64,000 nucleotides of DNA from Ornithinimicrobium sp. CNJ-824 (GCF_001942405.1 NZ_MKKA01000011.1:310001-374000), one strand, 5' to 3'; shown: positions 46,083-55,837, numbered from the stretch's first letter. Notes: generated by a model from the letters alone, not told the origin. Translations and numbers: made by a program.

Positions 46083-46088
46083 GCAGGC

Positions 46089-46094
46089 AGCCTA
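46089..46094 (-). promoter_or_regulatory. -10 element for DUF3866 (leaderless)
   Basis: TAGGCT on the minus strand, 6 bases before the GTG at 46082. Confidence 0.5.
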
Positions 46095-46181
46095 GTGGGC
46101 GACACCCACGGACCCGGACGCGCCGACGGGGACGCAGAACGCCGCCCCGCGGTCCCGGTGGGTGTTCGTACAGGTGTCGAG

Positions 46182-46187
46182 TAGCGT
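46182..46187 (+). promoter_or_regulatory. -10 element for pafB (leaderless)
   Basis: TAGCGT, 7 bases before the ATG at 46195. This spacing is the reason for choosing that start. Confidence 0.5.
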
Positions 46188-46194
46188 GTCCGCC

Positions 46195-47211
46195 ATGGCG
46201 TCCCGCAGCACCCCGGCGAAGAAGGGGCCCAGCCCCGCCGCGGCCAAGACCGAACGGCTCCTCAACCTCGTCATCGCCCTGCTGTCCACCCGCCAGCCGT
46301 TGTCGCGGGCCCGGATCCGCCAGGCCGTGCCGGACTACGCCGCCGGCAGCGACGAGGCCTTCGAGCGGATGTTCGAGCGGGACAAGGACGAGCTGCGCGC
46401 CCTGGGCATCCCGCTGCGGACCGAGCCGATCGACCCGTTCTTCGACGACGAGCCCGGCTACCGGATCGACCAGCGGGAGTACGCCCTGCCGCAGATCGAG
46501 CTGGAGCCGGACGAGGTGGCCGTCCTGGGGCTGGCCAGCCGGATGTGGTCGCAGGCGTCGCTGGCGGGCCCGGCGGCCCAGGCGCTGCGCAAGCTGGACG
46601 CCGCCGGTCTCATGCGCGACGAGGCGTCGGTGGCCGGGCTCGAGCCCCTGCTGCACACCACCGAGCCGGCCTTCGACCCCGTCCGGGACGCCGTGCTCAC
46701 CCGCACCGCCCTGGCCTTCGACTACCGCCGGGCGGGGGAGGCCGAACCGGTGACCCGGCACGTGCAGCCGTGGGGCCTGACGAGCTGGCACGGCCGCTGG
46801 TACCTCACCGGCCACGACGTCGACCGGGGCGCCTCCCGCGTCTTCCGCCTCGACCGGATCGTCGGGGCCCCCCGGCGCACCGGCCGGGCGGGGGCCTTCG
46901 AGGTGCCCGACGGGCACGACCCCCGGGCGATGATCCGGACGGCGTACGGCGACGACGCCGGCGAGCGGACCGAGGTGGTGCTGCGGGTGCGCGGGGGCAG
47001 CGCCTCCTCGCTGCGCCGGCGCGGCGAGGTCGAGCCGGGCGACGACGGCTGGGACGAGCTGCGCGTCCGCGTCTCCGGCACCGCCTCCCTGGTCCAGGAG
47101 GTCGCGGCCGCGGGACCCGACGTACGGGTCCTCTCGCCCGCGGAGGTCCGCGACCAGGTCGTCGAGGCGCTGCAGGCGGTGGCCGCGGCCCACGAGGGGG
47201 AGGAGTCCTGA
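46195..47211 (+). CDS. pafB: WYL-domain regulator PafB
   Basis: PafB forms with PafC a transcription activator of DNA-damage genes in mycobacteria. The 338-residue protein has a basic N-terminus (ASRSTPAKKGPSP), a winged helix-turn-helix (TERLLNLVIALLSTRQPLSR), a WYL domain (PWGLTSWHGRWYLTGHD) and a WCX C-terminal domain. Start chosen at 46195 from the -10 spacing. Its stop overlaps the pafC ATG by one base (TGATG). Reading frame intact. Confidence 0.93.
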   Translation: MASRSTPAKKGPSPAAAKTERLLNLVIALLSTRQPLSRARIRQAVPDYAAGSDEAFERMFERDKDELRALGIPLRTEPIDPFFDDEPGYRIDQREYALPQIELEPDEVAVLGLASRMWSQASLAGPAAQALRKLDAAGLMRDEASVAGLEPLLHTTEPAFDPVRDAVLTRTALAFDYRRAGEAEPVTRHVQPWGLTSWHGRWYLTGHDVDRGASRVFRLDRIVGAPRRTGRAGAFEVPDGHDPRAMIRTAYGDDAGERTEVVLRVRGGSASSLRRRGEVEPGDDGWDELRVRVSGTASLVQEVAAAGPDVRVLSPAEVRDQVVEALQAVAAAHEGEES

Positions 47212-48191
47212 TGGTCACCTACGAGAGCGCCACCAGCCGGCTGGGCCGGCTGCTGACGATGGTGCCGTGGCTGCTCAACCGGCAGGGCATCGACCTGGCC
47301 GAGGCCGCCGACCAGCTGGGCACGAGCGTGGACCAGGTGGTCGATGACCTGCAGCTGCTCTTCGTGTGCGGGCTGCCCGGCCACTACCCGGACGACCTCA
47401 TCGAGGCCTCGTGGGAGGACGGCCGGGTCCACGTGGCCAACGCCGACACCATCGCCCGTCCGCTCCGGCTGGGGCGCGACGAGGCCCTGGCGCTCATCGT
47501 GGCCCTGCGGGCCCTGGCCGACACGCCGGGCCTGACCGACCGCGACGCCATCGACCGCGCCCTGGCCAAGCTGGAGTCGGCGGCGGGCGACGCGGCCGCC
47601 TCCGCCGACCAGGTCCAGGTCAGCCTCGAGCAGCCGCTGCCGCCGGAGCTGGCCGACCGGCTGCGCCGGGCGATCGGCGGACGGCGACGCGTCCATCTGC
47701 GCTACACGGTGGCCAGCCGGGACGAGACGACCGAGCGCGACGTGGACCCGGTCCGGGTCGCCGCCGTCGACGGCCGGTGGTACCTCGAGGGCTGGTGCCA
47801 CCGCGCCGGCGGCGTCCGGCTGTTCCGGCTCGACCGGGTGGAGGACCTGCAGGTCCTCGACGTCGACGGCACCCCGCCGCCGGACCTGCCCCTGCGCGAC
47901 CTGGGGTCCGGCGTCTACCGGGCCGCGCCGGACGACCTGCGCGTGCACCTGGAGGTGGACCCCCGGGCCGCGTGGATCACCGAGACCCTCCCGGTCGAGG
48001 AGGTGCGCCGGCGCGACGACGGCGTGCTGGAGGTGGTCCTGCCGGTCGCCGACCCGGTCTGGCTGCACCGGCTGGTCCGGCGCGAGGCGGGGGCCGTCCG
48101 GGTGACGGCGCCGGCCGACGTCGTCGCGGACGTCGCGCGGGAGGCCCGCGAGGCCGTGGCCGGGCACCGGGGGACCACCCGGATAGACTGA
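47211..48191 (+). CDS. pafC: WYL-domain regulator PafC
   Basis: Partner of PafB, 326 residues, with the same layout: N-terminal helix-turn-helix (RLGRLLTMVPWLLNRQGIDL, EAADQLGTSVDQVVDDLQLL), WYL domain (VAAVDGRWYLEGWCHRAGGV) and WCX domain. In the known PafBC complex the WYL domains sense single-stranded DNA or a related signal. The gene ends in a rare ATA codon just before the stop, inside the -10 of tatA. Reading frame intact. Confidence 0.93.
   Translation: MVTYESATSRLGRLLTMVPWLLNRQGIDLAEAADQLGTSVDQVVDDLQLLFVCGLPGHYPDDLIEASWEDGRVHVANADTIARPLRLGRDEALALIVALRALADTPGLTDRDAIDRALAKLESAAGDAAASADQVQVSLEQPLPPELADRLRRAIGGRRRVHLRYTVASRDETTERDVDPVRVAAVDGRWYLEGWCHRAGGVRLFRLDRVEDLQVLDVDGTPPPDLPLRDLGSGVYRAAPDDLRVHLEVDPRAAWITETLPVEEVRRRDDGVLEVVLPVADPVWLHRLVRREAGAVRVTAPADVVADVAREAREAVAGHRGTTRID
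48184..48189 (+). promoter_or_regulatory. -10 element (TAGACT) for tatA inside the end of pafC
   Basis: It spans the last pafC codons (ATA-GAC) and the first base of the stop. The leader to the tatA ATG would be about 45 bases with a GGAAGGGGAA ribosome site. Confidence 0.4.
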
Positions 48192-48239
48192 GCACGACCG
48201 CGCCCGGCGCCGTGACCGCTCCCGGAAGGGGAACCCACC

Positions 48240-48578
48240 ATGCGCATCCAGATCTGGCACATCGTCGTCCTCGTCATCGCCTTCGTCCTGCTCTTCGGCT
48301 GGAAGAACCTGCCCAACGTCTCCCGGAGCCTGGGGGAGTCGATGCGGGTCTTCAAGTCCGAGGTCGACCAGATGAAGGACGAGAACGAGGCCCGCAAGGG
48401 CCGCGGCCAGGACACGGCGCTGCCGGGGGGCGACGACGCCGACCGCCCCGCCGCGGGCACGTCCCGCGACGAGCCCGTCGACGACCGCTACCGCGACACG
48501 GCGCGCGAGGAGTACCGCCAGGCCCGTGAGGCCGAGCCGGACGTCGACGGTCGCGACGGCCGCGACCCGCGCGTCTGA
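48240..48578 (+). CDS. tatA: Sec-independent translocase subunit TatA
   Basis: A 112-residue TatA/E protein: one N-terminal TM helix (IWHIVVLVIAFVLLFGWKNL), then the hinge and amphipathic helix (LPNVSRSLGESMRVFKSEVD) and a long charged tail. TatA oligomers form the passage for folded twin-arginine proteins. The conserved polar residue near the start of the TM helix is a His here instead of Glu or Gln. It is followed by tatC after 29 bases. Confidence 0.95.
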   Translation: MRIQIWHIVVLVIAFVLLFGWKNLPNVSRSLGESMRVFKSEVDQMKDENEARKGRGQDTALPGGDDADRPAAGTSRDEPVDDRYRDTAREEYRQAREAEPDVDGRDGRDPRV

Positions 48579-48607
48579 CCTCCCGGACCGAGGCGTCCCA
48601 CCCGAGC

Positions 48608-49432
48608 GTGGCCCGCGGACGGCGGTCGACCAACCCCGAGGGACGGATGTCCCTCGGGGAGCACTTCCGTGAGCTGCGCAACCGGCTGCTGATCTCGACC
48701 CTCGCTGTCGTGGCCCTCAGCGTGGTCGGCTGGTACTGGTACCAGGACATCATCGACGTGGTGGCCGCCCCCGTGCAGCGGGTCGCCGAGGAGCGCGGCG
48801 ACGAGCTGGTCACCCTCCGCTTCCAGAACATCACCGAGCCGTTCGCCACCCAGCTCAAGGTCGCGATCTTCAGCGGCATCCTGCTGGGCAGCCCGGTCTG
48901 GCTGTGGCAGGCCTGGGCCTTCCTCCTGCCCGGGCTGACCCGCCCGGAGAAGCGGATCGCGCTGGTCTACTTCTTCGTCAGCATCCCGCTGTTCCTCGCC
49001 GGCGCGGGCCTGGCGGCCTTCACCTTCCCCCGGCTCGTGGCCATCCTGCTCAGCTTCACGCCCGAGGGCGTGGCCAACATCCAGGGGATGTCGGAGTTCC
49101 TCTCCCTCGTGCTCTACTTCATGCTCGCCTTCGGGCTGGCGTTCCTGCTGCCCGTCGTGCTGGTGGCGCTCAACCAGATGCGCATCCTGTCGGCCCGGGC
49201 GATGCTGCGCAGCTGGCGGGTCACCCTCTTCGCCATCCTGGTCTTCTCGGCCTTCATGACCCCCGACCCCTCCGCGTGGACGATGCTGGCGATGGCCGCC
49301 CCGGTGTTCTTCCTCTTCTGGTGCGCCGTCGCCGTGGCCTTCCTCCTGGAGCGGCGCCGCCGTCGCCGCGGGGACGACCCGGCCGACAGGTACGCCCGGC
49401 TCTCGCCCGGCGAGGCCACCCCGCTCTCATGA
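48608..49432 (+). CDS. tatC: Sec-independent translocase subunit TatC
   Basis: TatC recognises twin-arginine signals. The 274-residue protein has six TM helices with MSLGEHFRELRNRLLISTLA, the essential first cytoplasmic segment, FQNITEPFATQLKVA, SPVWLWQAWAFLLPGL and FRELRNRL-type conserved residues. The C-terminal tail is Arg-rich. GTG start at 48608; the stop overlaps the next ATG (ATGA). Confidence 0.95.
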   Translation: MARGRRSTNPEGRMSLGEHFRELRNRLLISTLAVVALSVVGWYWYQDIIDVVAAPVQRVAEERGDELVTLRFQNITEPFATQLKVAIFSGILLGSPVWLWQAWAFLLPGLTRPEKRIALVYFFVSIPLFLAGAGLAAFTFPRLVAILLSFTPEGVANIQGMSEFLSLVLYFMLAFGLAFLLPVVLVALNQMRILSARAMLRSWRVTLFAILVFSAFMTPDPSAWTMLAMAAPVFFLFWCAVAVAFLLERRRRRRGDDPADRYARLSPGEATPLS

Positions 49433-50337
49433 GGTATGCCGTCGCGCACGGGCGGCGCTCGGGGCGCGGCGGGGCGGCGGCACTGGGGGCCGAGGCGGTC
49501 CGGCGGCTGCGGTCCGGCGGGCACGACGTGGTCGAGATCGCGGCGGGCACGCGCGAGGAGGCCGCCGACCGGTGCCGTGCCCAGGTGGAGGCGGGGGTCG
49601 ACGTGCTCGTCGTCGCCGGCGGGGACGGCATCGTCAGCCTGGCTGCAGACCTGTGCGCCGGCACCTCCACCGCGGTCGGGATCCTGCCGGCCGGCACCGG
49701 CAACGACAATGCCCGCTCGCTCGGCCTCCCGCTCGGGACGGGGAAGGCCCTCGACGTTCTCACGTCCGGCCACCGGCGCACCGTCGACGTGCTCCACGTG
49801 GCCGAGCTGGACCGGCACGTGCTGGGTTCGGTCAACGCCGGGCTGGACGCCCGGATCGCCCACCGGGCCACGCTGCTGCCGCGCCAGCTGGGGGCGCTCA
49901 CCTACACCGTGGCCGCCCTCGTAGAGATCGCCCGCCTGCCGCGCACCCCGCCGCTGCGCTACCGGCTGACCCTCGGTCCGGAAGGAGCCGGGCAGCAGGT
50001 CGAGCAGCTGGACGCCCTCGTGGTCGTCCCGGCCAACATGCCGTTCGTCGGCGGGGGGCTGCAGGTGGCTCCGGACGCCGACCCGGCCGACGGCCTGCTC
50101 GACCTGGTCGTCATCCGTCCTGTGGCCCCGGCCCGGGCCCTGGCCCTGCTGCGCGCGGTCCGCGCGGGACGGCATACCCGGCTGCCGGAGGTGGAGGTGC
50201 ACCGCACCGCGCAGGTGCGGATCGAGGGGCCGGCCGACGTGCTCGCCCACGGGGACGGGGAGGCCCTCGGTCCGCTGCCGCTGACCGTGCGGGTGGTGCC
50301 GTCGGCCCTGCAGGTCGTCGTCCCCGGCCTGACATAG
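49429..50337 (+). CDS. Diacylglycerol kinase-family lipid kinase
   Basis: A DagK/YegS-type lipid kinase, 302 residues. VLVVAGGDGIVSLAADL near residue 58 is the nucleotide-binding GGDG motif and GILPAGTGNDNARSLGL the conserved GTGND loop. FVGGGLQVAPDADPADGLLD is the C-terminal substrate-domain signature. ATG overlaps tatC. Its TAG stop forms the -10 of helY. The lipid acceptor is unknown. Confidence 0.92.
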   Translation: MRYAVAHGRRSGRGGAAALGAEAVRRLRSGGHDVVEIAAGTREEAADRCRAQVEAGVDVLVVAGGDGIVSLAADLCAGTSTAVGILPAGTGNDNARSLGLPLGTGKALDVLTSGHRRTVDVLHVAELDRHVLGSVNAGLDARIAHRATLLPRQLGALTYTVAALVEIARLPRTPPLRYRLTLGPEGAGQQVEQLDALVVVPANMPFVGGGLQVAPDADPADGLLDLVVIRPVAPARALALLRAVRAGRHTRLPEVEVHRTAQVRIEGPADVLAHGDGEALGPLPLTVRVVPSALQVVVPGLT

Positions 50338-50340
50338 CCT
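50335..50340 (+). promoter_or_regulatory. -10 element for helY, formed by the lipid kinase stop codon (leaderless)
   Basis: TAGCCT, with TAG being the stop of the preceding gene; 6 bases to the ATG at 50347. Confidence 0.55.
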
Positions 50341-50346
50341 GGGGCC

Positions 50347-53245
50347 ATGTCCAGCCCCGCAGAGCGATACGCCCAGGCCCGCGTCCGCGCCGCCCGGCAG
50401 GCGACCGCGGCCGGCCGGTTCGCCGACGGCCTGGGCTTCCAGCTCGACGACTTCCAGGTCCGGGCCCTCGACGCCGTCCAGGAGGGGGACGGGGTCCTGG
50501 TGGCCGCACCGACCGGGGCCGGCAAGACGGTCGTGGGGGAGTTCGCGGTCTTCCTGGCGCTGGAGACCGGGCGCAAGGCGTTCTACACCACACCGATCAA
50601 GGCGCTGTCCAACCAGAAGTACCACGACCTCGTCGCCCGCCACGGCGTGGAGAACGTCGGCCTGCTCACAGGCGACTCCTCGATCAACGGGGAGGCCCCG
50701 GTCGTCGTCATGACCACCGAGGTGCTGCGCAACATGATGTACAGCTCCTCGCCCACCCTCACCGGCCTCGGCTACGTCGTCATGGACGAGGTGCACTACC
50801 TGGCCGACCGGTTCCGGGGAGCGGTCTGGGAGGAGGTCATCATCCACCTGCCCGAGTCCGTGCAGGTGGTCTCCTTGTCGGCGACCGTGAGCAATGCCGA
50901 GGAGTTCGGCGACTGGCTGCGCACCGTGCGCGGCAACACCGAGGTCATCGTGGCCGAGCACCGGCCCGTCCCGCTCTGGCAGCACATGATGGTCGGCACC
51001 CAGATGTTCGACCTGTTCGTCACCGACGGTGGGGCGGAGGGCAGCACCCGGGTCAACCCTGCCCTGCTGCAGCGGATCGAGCAGGCCGAGCGGGCCACGG
51101 GGTGGACACGGGAGGACGCGGGCGGACCCCGCGGGCGGCGGGGGGCGGTCCGGGGCCGGTATGCCGACCACCGCGGGCGCGACGACCGGCGCGGGGGCAG
51201 GGGCGGGCGCGGGCGCGCCGACCGGTCCGACCGGGGCCGCCGCCCCGACGACGTCGTGCCGCTGGCCGACCGGGGGGCCCTGCCCGGCGGCGTGGCCAGC
51301 CGTGCCCAGGTGGTCGACCGGCTGGACCGGGAGGGCCTGCTGCCGGCGATCACTTTCATCTTCAGCCGGGCCGGGTGCGACGCCGCCGTCGGCCAGCTGC
51401 TGGGCCGCGGGATGCGCCTGGTCCCCGAGGAGGAGGGCCGGCGGATCCGCGAGCTGGTCGCCGAGCGGATCGCCGAGGTGGACCCCGCGGACCTGGGGGT
51501 GCTGGGCTACCACGACTTCGTCGAGGGCCTCGCCCGCGGGTTCGCCGCGCACCACGCGGGGATGCTGCCGCTGTTCCGGGAGATCGTCGAGGAGCTGTTC
51601 ACCGCCGGACGGGTCCGGGCCGTCTTCGCCACCGAGACCCTGGCGCTGGGGATCAACATGCCGGCCCGCAGCGTCGTGCTGGAGAAGCTGGTCAAGTTCA
51701 ACGGCGAGACGCACGCGCCGGTCACCCCGGCCGAGTACACCCAGCTCACCGGGCGCGCCGGCCGACGGGGCATCGACGTCGAGGGCCACGCCGTCGTGCT
51801 CTGGCGGCGGGGGGTGGACCCGGTCGAGGTGGCCGGCCTCGCCTCGACGCGCACCTACCCCCTGCGCAGCTCCTTCCGGCCCAGCTCCAACATGGCGGTC
51901 AACCTCGTGGCCCAGTACGGCCGCCCGGCCGCCCACGAGCTGCTCCAGAGCAGCTTCGCGCAGTTCCAGGCCGACCGGTCGGTCGTGGGGCTGACCCGGC
52001 GGCTGAAGGAGAACCAGGAGGCGCTCGACGGCTACGAGGAGGCGATGGCCTGCGAGCGCGGCGACTTCCGGGAGTACGGCCGGCTGCGGCACGAGCTCAG
52101 CGAGCTGGAGAAGAAGCAGGCCCGCCGCCGCCAGGCGTCCCGGCGGGCCGACATCGCCGTCGCGCTCGACGAGCTGGGCGTGGGGGACGTCGTCCGGCTG
52201 GAGGGTTCCCGCAAGGGCACCATGGCGGTCGTGCTGCCCACCTCGCGGGCCAAGGCACGGGCGAGCCGACCGCGCTGACCTCCAACGGCAGCCTGCACAC
52301 CCTCACCGTGGCCGGCTTCCGCGACGTGCCCGACGTCATCGGCACGCTCAAGGTGCCGTCCTCTTTCACGCCCGCAGCCCGAAGGCACGCAAGGACCTGG
52401 CGTCCGCCCTGCGCGAGAAGGTCAGCGAGCCGCTGCCCGGGCGGAGCGGGCGGGGCGGCGGCTCCCGGGGCGACGGGGGCGACGACGGCGACGCACCGGC
52501 ATACCGCTCCTCGCTGGAGACGCGCGTGGACGAGCTGCGGGCGCAGCTGCGGGCCCACCCCTCCCACACCTGCCCCGACCGGGAGGAGCACGCCCGGTGG
52601 GCCGCGCGGTGGTGGCAGCTGCGCCGCGAGACCGACGACCTGCAGCGCAGGGTGTCGGAGCGGACCAACACCGTCGCCAAGACCTTCGAGCGGATCTGCG
52701 ACCTGCTCTCGACCCTGGGCTACCTGACGCCGGACGGGCTGGCGGTCACCGAGGAGGGCCAGCGCCTGCGGCGGATCTACACCGAGCTCGACCTGGTCGT
52801 CGCCGAGGCCCTGCGCCGCGGCAGCTGGCAGCGGCTGTCCGGGGCGGACCTGGCGGCGGTGGTCTCCGCGCTCGTGCACGAGGCGCGGGGCGACGACGTG
52901 GGCGAGGCCCGGATGCCGGGGGTCGAGGTCGAGGAGGCCCTGGGGGAGATCGGCGCTATCTGGCGCGAGGTGAGCACCCTCAAGGTGGAGCACCGGCTCG
53001 AGCCGGACCGCGAGCCCGACCCGGGCATCGCCTGGATGGTCCACCGGTGGGCCTCCGGCCGCGGTCTGGAGGAGGTGCTGCGCGACGGCACCCTGTCGGC
53101 CGGCGACTTCGTCCGCCGGTGCAAGCAGGTCGTCGACCTGCTCGGCCAGATCGCCCAGGCCGCCGACCCGCCCGTCGCCCGCACGGCCCGGCGCGCCTCC
53201 AGCGCGGTCCTGCGCGGCGTGGTCGCCGCCGACCGGCTCGACTGA
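50347..53245 (+). CDS. helY: Ski2/Mtr4-like DExH-box helicase HelY (two frameshifts in this sequence)
   Basis: A superfamily II RNA helicase of about 966 residues. Walker A is APTGAGKTVVGE near residue 53, the DExH box is VVMDEVHYLADRF near 145 and motif VI is YTQLTGRAGRRGID near 475. Between the two RecA lobes lies an Arg/Gly-rich insert (about residues 256-308). Breaks near 52253 (expected RAKGTGEPTALTSNG) and 52371 (expected FTPRSPKARKDLA) fit one lost base each. The C-terminal DSHCT domain ends in SAVLRGVVAADRLD. Conserved downstream of pafBC-tatAC. Confidence 0.93.
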
Positions 53246-53274
53246 CCCCGACCACCCGACCCGAGGAGAACCCC

Positions 53275-54483
53275 GTGACCGAGATCGTCGTCTGCTCCCC
53301 GCTGCGCACCCCCGTCGGCGGCTTCCTGGGCTCGCTGGCCGATCTCTCCGCCGCCGACCTGGGCACCCAGCTGCTCACCGCCCTGCTCGAGCGCACCGGC
53401 CTGCAGGACGGCGACGTCGACGACGTGGTCGTCGGCAACGCCAACCCCTCCGGCGAGATCCCCGCCCTGGGCCGGATCCTGGCGCTGAACGCCGGGCTCG
53501 ACTCCGCGCCCGGCATGCAGCTGGACCGCCGCTGCGGCTCCGGCCTGCAGGCGGTGCTCACCGCGGCCGCGCACGTCGCCTCGGGAGGGGCCCGGCTCAT
53601 CGTCGCCGGGGGAGCGGAGTCGATGAGCCAGGTCGAGCACTACGCGCTGCTGCGCCAGGGGGTCAAGGGCGCCGGGGTCGAGCTGGCCGACCGGCTCGCC
53701 CGGGCACGCTCCACCGCCGGCGGCGAGCGGCACCCGATCCCCGGCGGCATGATCGAGACGGCGGAGAACCTGCGGCGCGAGTACGCCATCTCCCGGGAGG
53801 CCCAGGACGAGTACGCCGTGCGTTCCCAGCGGCTCGCCGCGGCGGCGCAGGCGGAGGGACGCTTCGCCGAGGAGATGGTCCCCGTCGAGGTGACCACCCG
53901 CAAGGGCACGACCGTGGTGGACGCGGACGAGCACATCCGCCCCGGCACCACCCTCGAGGTGCTCTCCGGGCTCCGGCCGATCATGGGCCGGCAGGACGAC
54001 CAGGCCACCGTGACCGCCGGGAACGCCAGCGGCCAGAACGACGCCGCCGCCCTGTGCGTGGTCACCACCCGGGAGCACGCCGAGGCCACGGGCCTGACCC
54101 CGGTGCTGGCGCTGCGCTCCTGGGCCGTGGCCGGGGTCGCCCCCGAGACGATGGGCATCGGTCCGGTCCCCGCCTCGGCGGCCGCCCTGGAACGGGCCGG
54201 GCTGACCCTCGACGACATGGACCTCATCGAGCTCAACGAGGCCTTCGCCGCGCAGGTGCTCGCCGTGCTCACGGAGTGGGGGATGAGCGACCCCTCGGCC
54301 TGGGACCGGCTCAACCCCAACGGGTCGGGCATCTCCCTGGGCCACCCGGTGGGGGCCACCGGTGCCCGCATCCTGGCGACCCTGGCCCAGGAGCTGCACC
54401 GGCGCGACGGCCGCTACGCCCTGGAGACCATGTGCATCGGCGGTGGTCAGGGGCTGGCCGCGGTGTTCGAACGGGTGGTGTGA
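53275..54483 (+). CDS. Acetyl-CoA C-acyltransferase (thiolase)
   Basis: A 402-residue thiolase cutting or forming 3-ketoacyl-CoA. The nucleophile is in QLDRRCGSGLQAVLTAAAHV near residue 87; LNEAFAAQVL, GSGISLGHPVGATGARI (His) and CIGGGQGLAAVFERV (second Cys) complete the site. GTG start with GAGGAG upstream. It stands alone here with no other beta-oxidation genes, so degradative versus biosynthetic role is open. Confidence 0.93.
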   Translation: MTEIVVCSPLRTPVGGFLGSLADLSAADLGTQLLTALLERTGLQDGDVDDVVVGNANPSGEIPALGRILALNAGLDSAPGMQLDRRCGSGLQAVLTAAAHVASGGARLIVAGGAESMSQVEHYALLRQGVKGAGVELADRLARARSTAGGERHPIPGGMIETAENLRREYAISREAQDEYAVRSQRLAAAAQAEGRFAEEMVPVEVTTRKGTTVVDADEHIRPGTTLEVLSGLRPIMGRQDDQATVTAGNASGQNDAAALCVVTTREHAEATGLTPVLALRSWAVAGVAPETMGIGPVPASAAALERAGLTLDDMDLIELNEAFAAQVLAVLTEWGMSDPSAWDRLNPNGSGISLGHPVGATGARILATLAQELHRRDGRYALETMCIGGGQGLAAVFERVV

Positions 54484-54496
54484 ACGGCCGGCCGGC

Positions 54497-55441
54497 TCAG
54501 GAGGGCCGCAGCTCCAGCGCCTTGAGCAGCCGACCCACGGGGCTGCCGAGGTCGTAGGCCTCGACCAGCTGCTGCAGGGTCTCCGGGTCGGCCAGCTCGC
54601 GGGGCACGGTGAGCGGGACGTCCGGCAGCGGCGCGTCGGGCGCGACGGTGACGACGAGGGGTGCGGCGTCGAGGTAGTCCGAGGCGGCCTCCAGGTTGGC
54701 CCGGCGGGCGCCCTTCAGCGCCGGGTCGCCGTCGGCCACCGCCTGCCGCAGGGCGGCCAACGAGCCGTAGGTGCGGATGAGCTGGGCGGCCGTCTTGTCG
54801 CCGATCCCCTTCACGCCCGGGAGCCCGTCGCTGGTGTCCCCGCGCAGCATCGCCATCTCGGCGTAGGCCGTGCCGGTGGGCACCCCGTAGCGCTCCTGCA
54901 GGTCGGCCTGGCGCACCACCTCCGCGTCGCGGACCCCGCCGCGGGCGGTGTAGACGACGCTGACGTCGGCCTCGTCGTCGACCAGCTGGAACAGGTCCCG
55001 GTCGCCGGTGACGACCGAGACCGGCATCCGGCCCCGGTGTCGCGCGGTGAGGGTGCCGATGACGTCGTCGGCCTCGTAGCCGGGGGAGCCCAGCACCGGG
55101 ATGCCGAACGACTCCAGGGCGCGCCGCAGGACCGGCACCTGGACCTCCAGCTCAGGTGGAGCCTCCTCCTTCTCCTGCGAACCCTCGACCAGCCGGTGAG
55201 CCTTGTAGGTGGGGATGGCCTCGACCCGGAACGCCGGCCGCCAGTCGTCGTCCCAGCAGGCCACCAGGTGGGTCGGTCGGAACCGGGTGACGAGCGTGGC
55301 GACCATGTCGAGCAGCCCACGGGTGGCGTTGGTCGGCGTCCCGTCCGGGGCGGACCGCAGGTCCTTGACCCCGAAGAAGGCGCGGAAGTAGAGGCTCGCG
55401 GTGTCGAGAAGCAGAAGCCGGCCCGGGGCGCTGTCGTCCAT
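54497..55441 (-). CDS. 5'-3' exonuclease (PIN/FEN-like, Pol I-type domain)
   Basis: A 314-residue stand-alone relative of the Pol I 5'-nuclease. LLLLDTASLYFRAFFGV at the start, VACWDDDWRPAFR, SPGYEADDVIGTLTAR, VVTGDRDLFQLVDD and DTSDGLPGVKGIGDKTAAQL provide the metal-binding acidic residues and the helix-hairpin-helix. The ATG at 55441 has TAGGGT 8 bases upstream. Likely in Okazaki fragment or repair processing. Confidence 0.93.
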   Translation of the reverse strand: MDDSAPGRLLLLDTASLYFRAFFGVKDLRSAPDGTPTNATRGLLDMVATLVTRFRPTHLVACWDDDWRPAFRVEAIPTYKAHRLVEGSQEKEEAPPELEVQVPVLRRALESFGIPVLGSPGYEADDVIGTLTARHRGRMPVSVVTGDRDLFQLVDDEADVSVVYTARGGVRDAEVVRQADLQERYGVPTGTAYAEMAMLRGDTSDGLPGVKGIGDKTAAQLIRTYGSLAALRQAVADGDPALKGARRANLEAASDYLDAAPLVVTVAPDAPLPDVPLTVPRELADPETLQQLVEAYDLGSPVGRLLKALELRPS

Positions 55442-55449
55442 GAGGCCCA

Positions 55450-55455
55450 ACCCTA
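55450..55455 (-). promoter_or_regulatory. -10 element for the exonuclease gene
   Basis: TAGGGT on the minus strand, 8 bases before the ATG at 55441. Confidence 0.4.
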
Positions 55456-55462
55456 GGGCTGC

Positions 55463-55468
55463 TAGCGT
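55463..55468 (+). promoter_or_regulatory. -10 element for the membrane-protein gene (leaderless)
   Basis: TAGCGT, 6 bases before the GTG at 55475. It is 8 bases from the divergent exonuclease -10. Confidence 0.45.
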
Positions 55469-55474
55469 GCCGAC

Positions 55475-55837
55475 GTGCCGCGCCCCGTCCCCCTCCTGCT
55501 GCCCTGGGCCGCCGTGGTGGTCACCCTGGCCACGGCCGGGCTGCTGCTGCTCGGTCCGCTGTGGGACACCGCCGAAGGGGAGAACCCGCTGACCCGGCCC
55601 GACCCCGCCCTGGCCGACGTGCTCCGGCTGGCGCTGCCGACGGTGCTGGTCGCCCTTGCCGTCGCCGTCGCGCTGCTCCTGCCTCGTCGCCGGGCGGGGG
55701 CGGGCGTCGTGCTCCTGGTGCTGGCCGTCGCGGTGCTGCTCGCCCCGTCGCCGCTGCCGGTGTGGTTCGCTCCCGCGCTGCTGCTGACCGCCGTGGGGTA
55801 TGCGGTGTCCCTCCGGGCGGGTGCGCCTGCCCACTAG
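55475..55837 (+). CDS. Small membrane protein, unknown
   Basis: A 120-residue protein with about four hydrophobic helices (PLLLPWAAVVVTLATAGLLL, VLRLALPTVLVALAVAVALL, GAGVVLLVLAVAVLLAP, PALLLTAVGYAVSL). I do not recognise a family. It is divergent from the exonuclease and its TAG stop is the -10 of the Lrp gene. GTG start is supported by the -10 spacing. Confidence 0.65.
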   Translation: MPRPVPLLLPWAAVVVTLATAGLLLLGPLWDTAEGENPLTRPDPALADVLRLALPTVLVALAVAVALLLPRRRAGAGVVLLVLAVAVLLAPSPLPVWFAPALLLTAVGYAVSLRAGAPAH

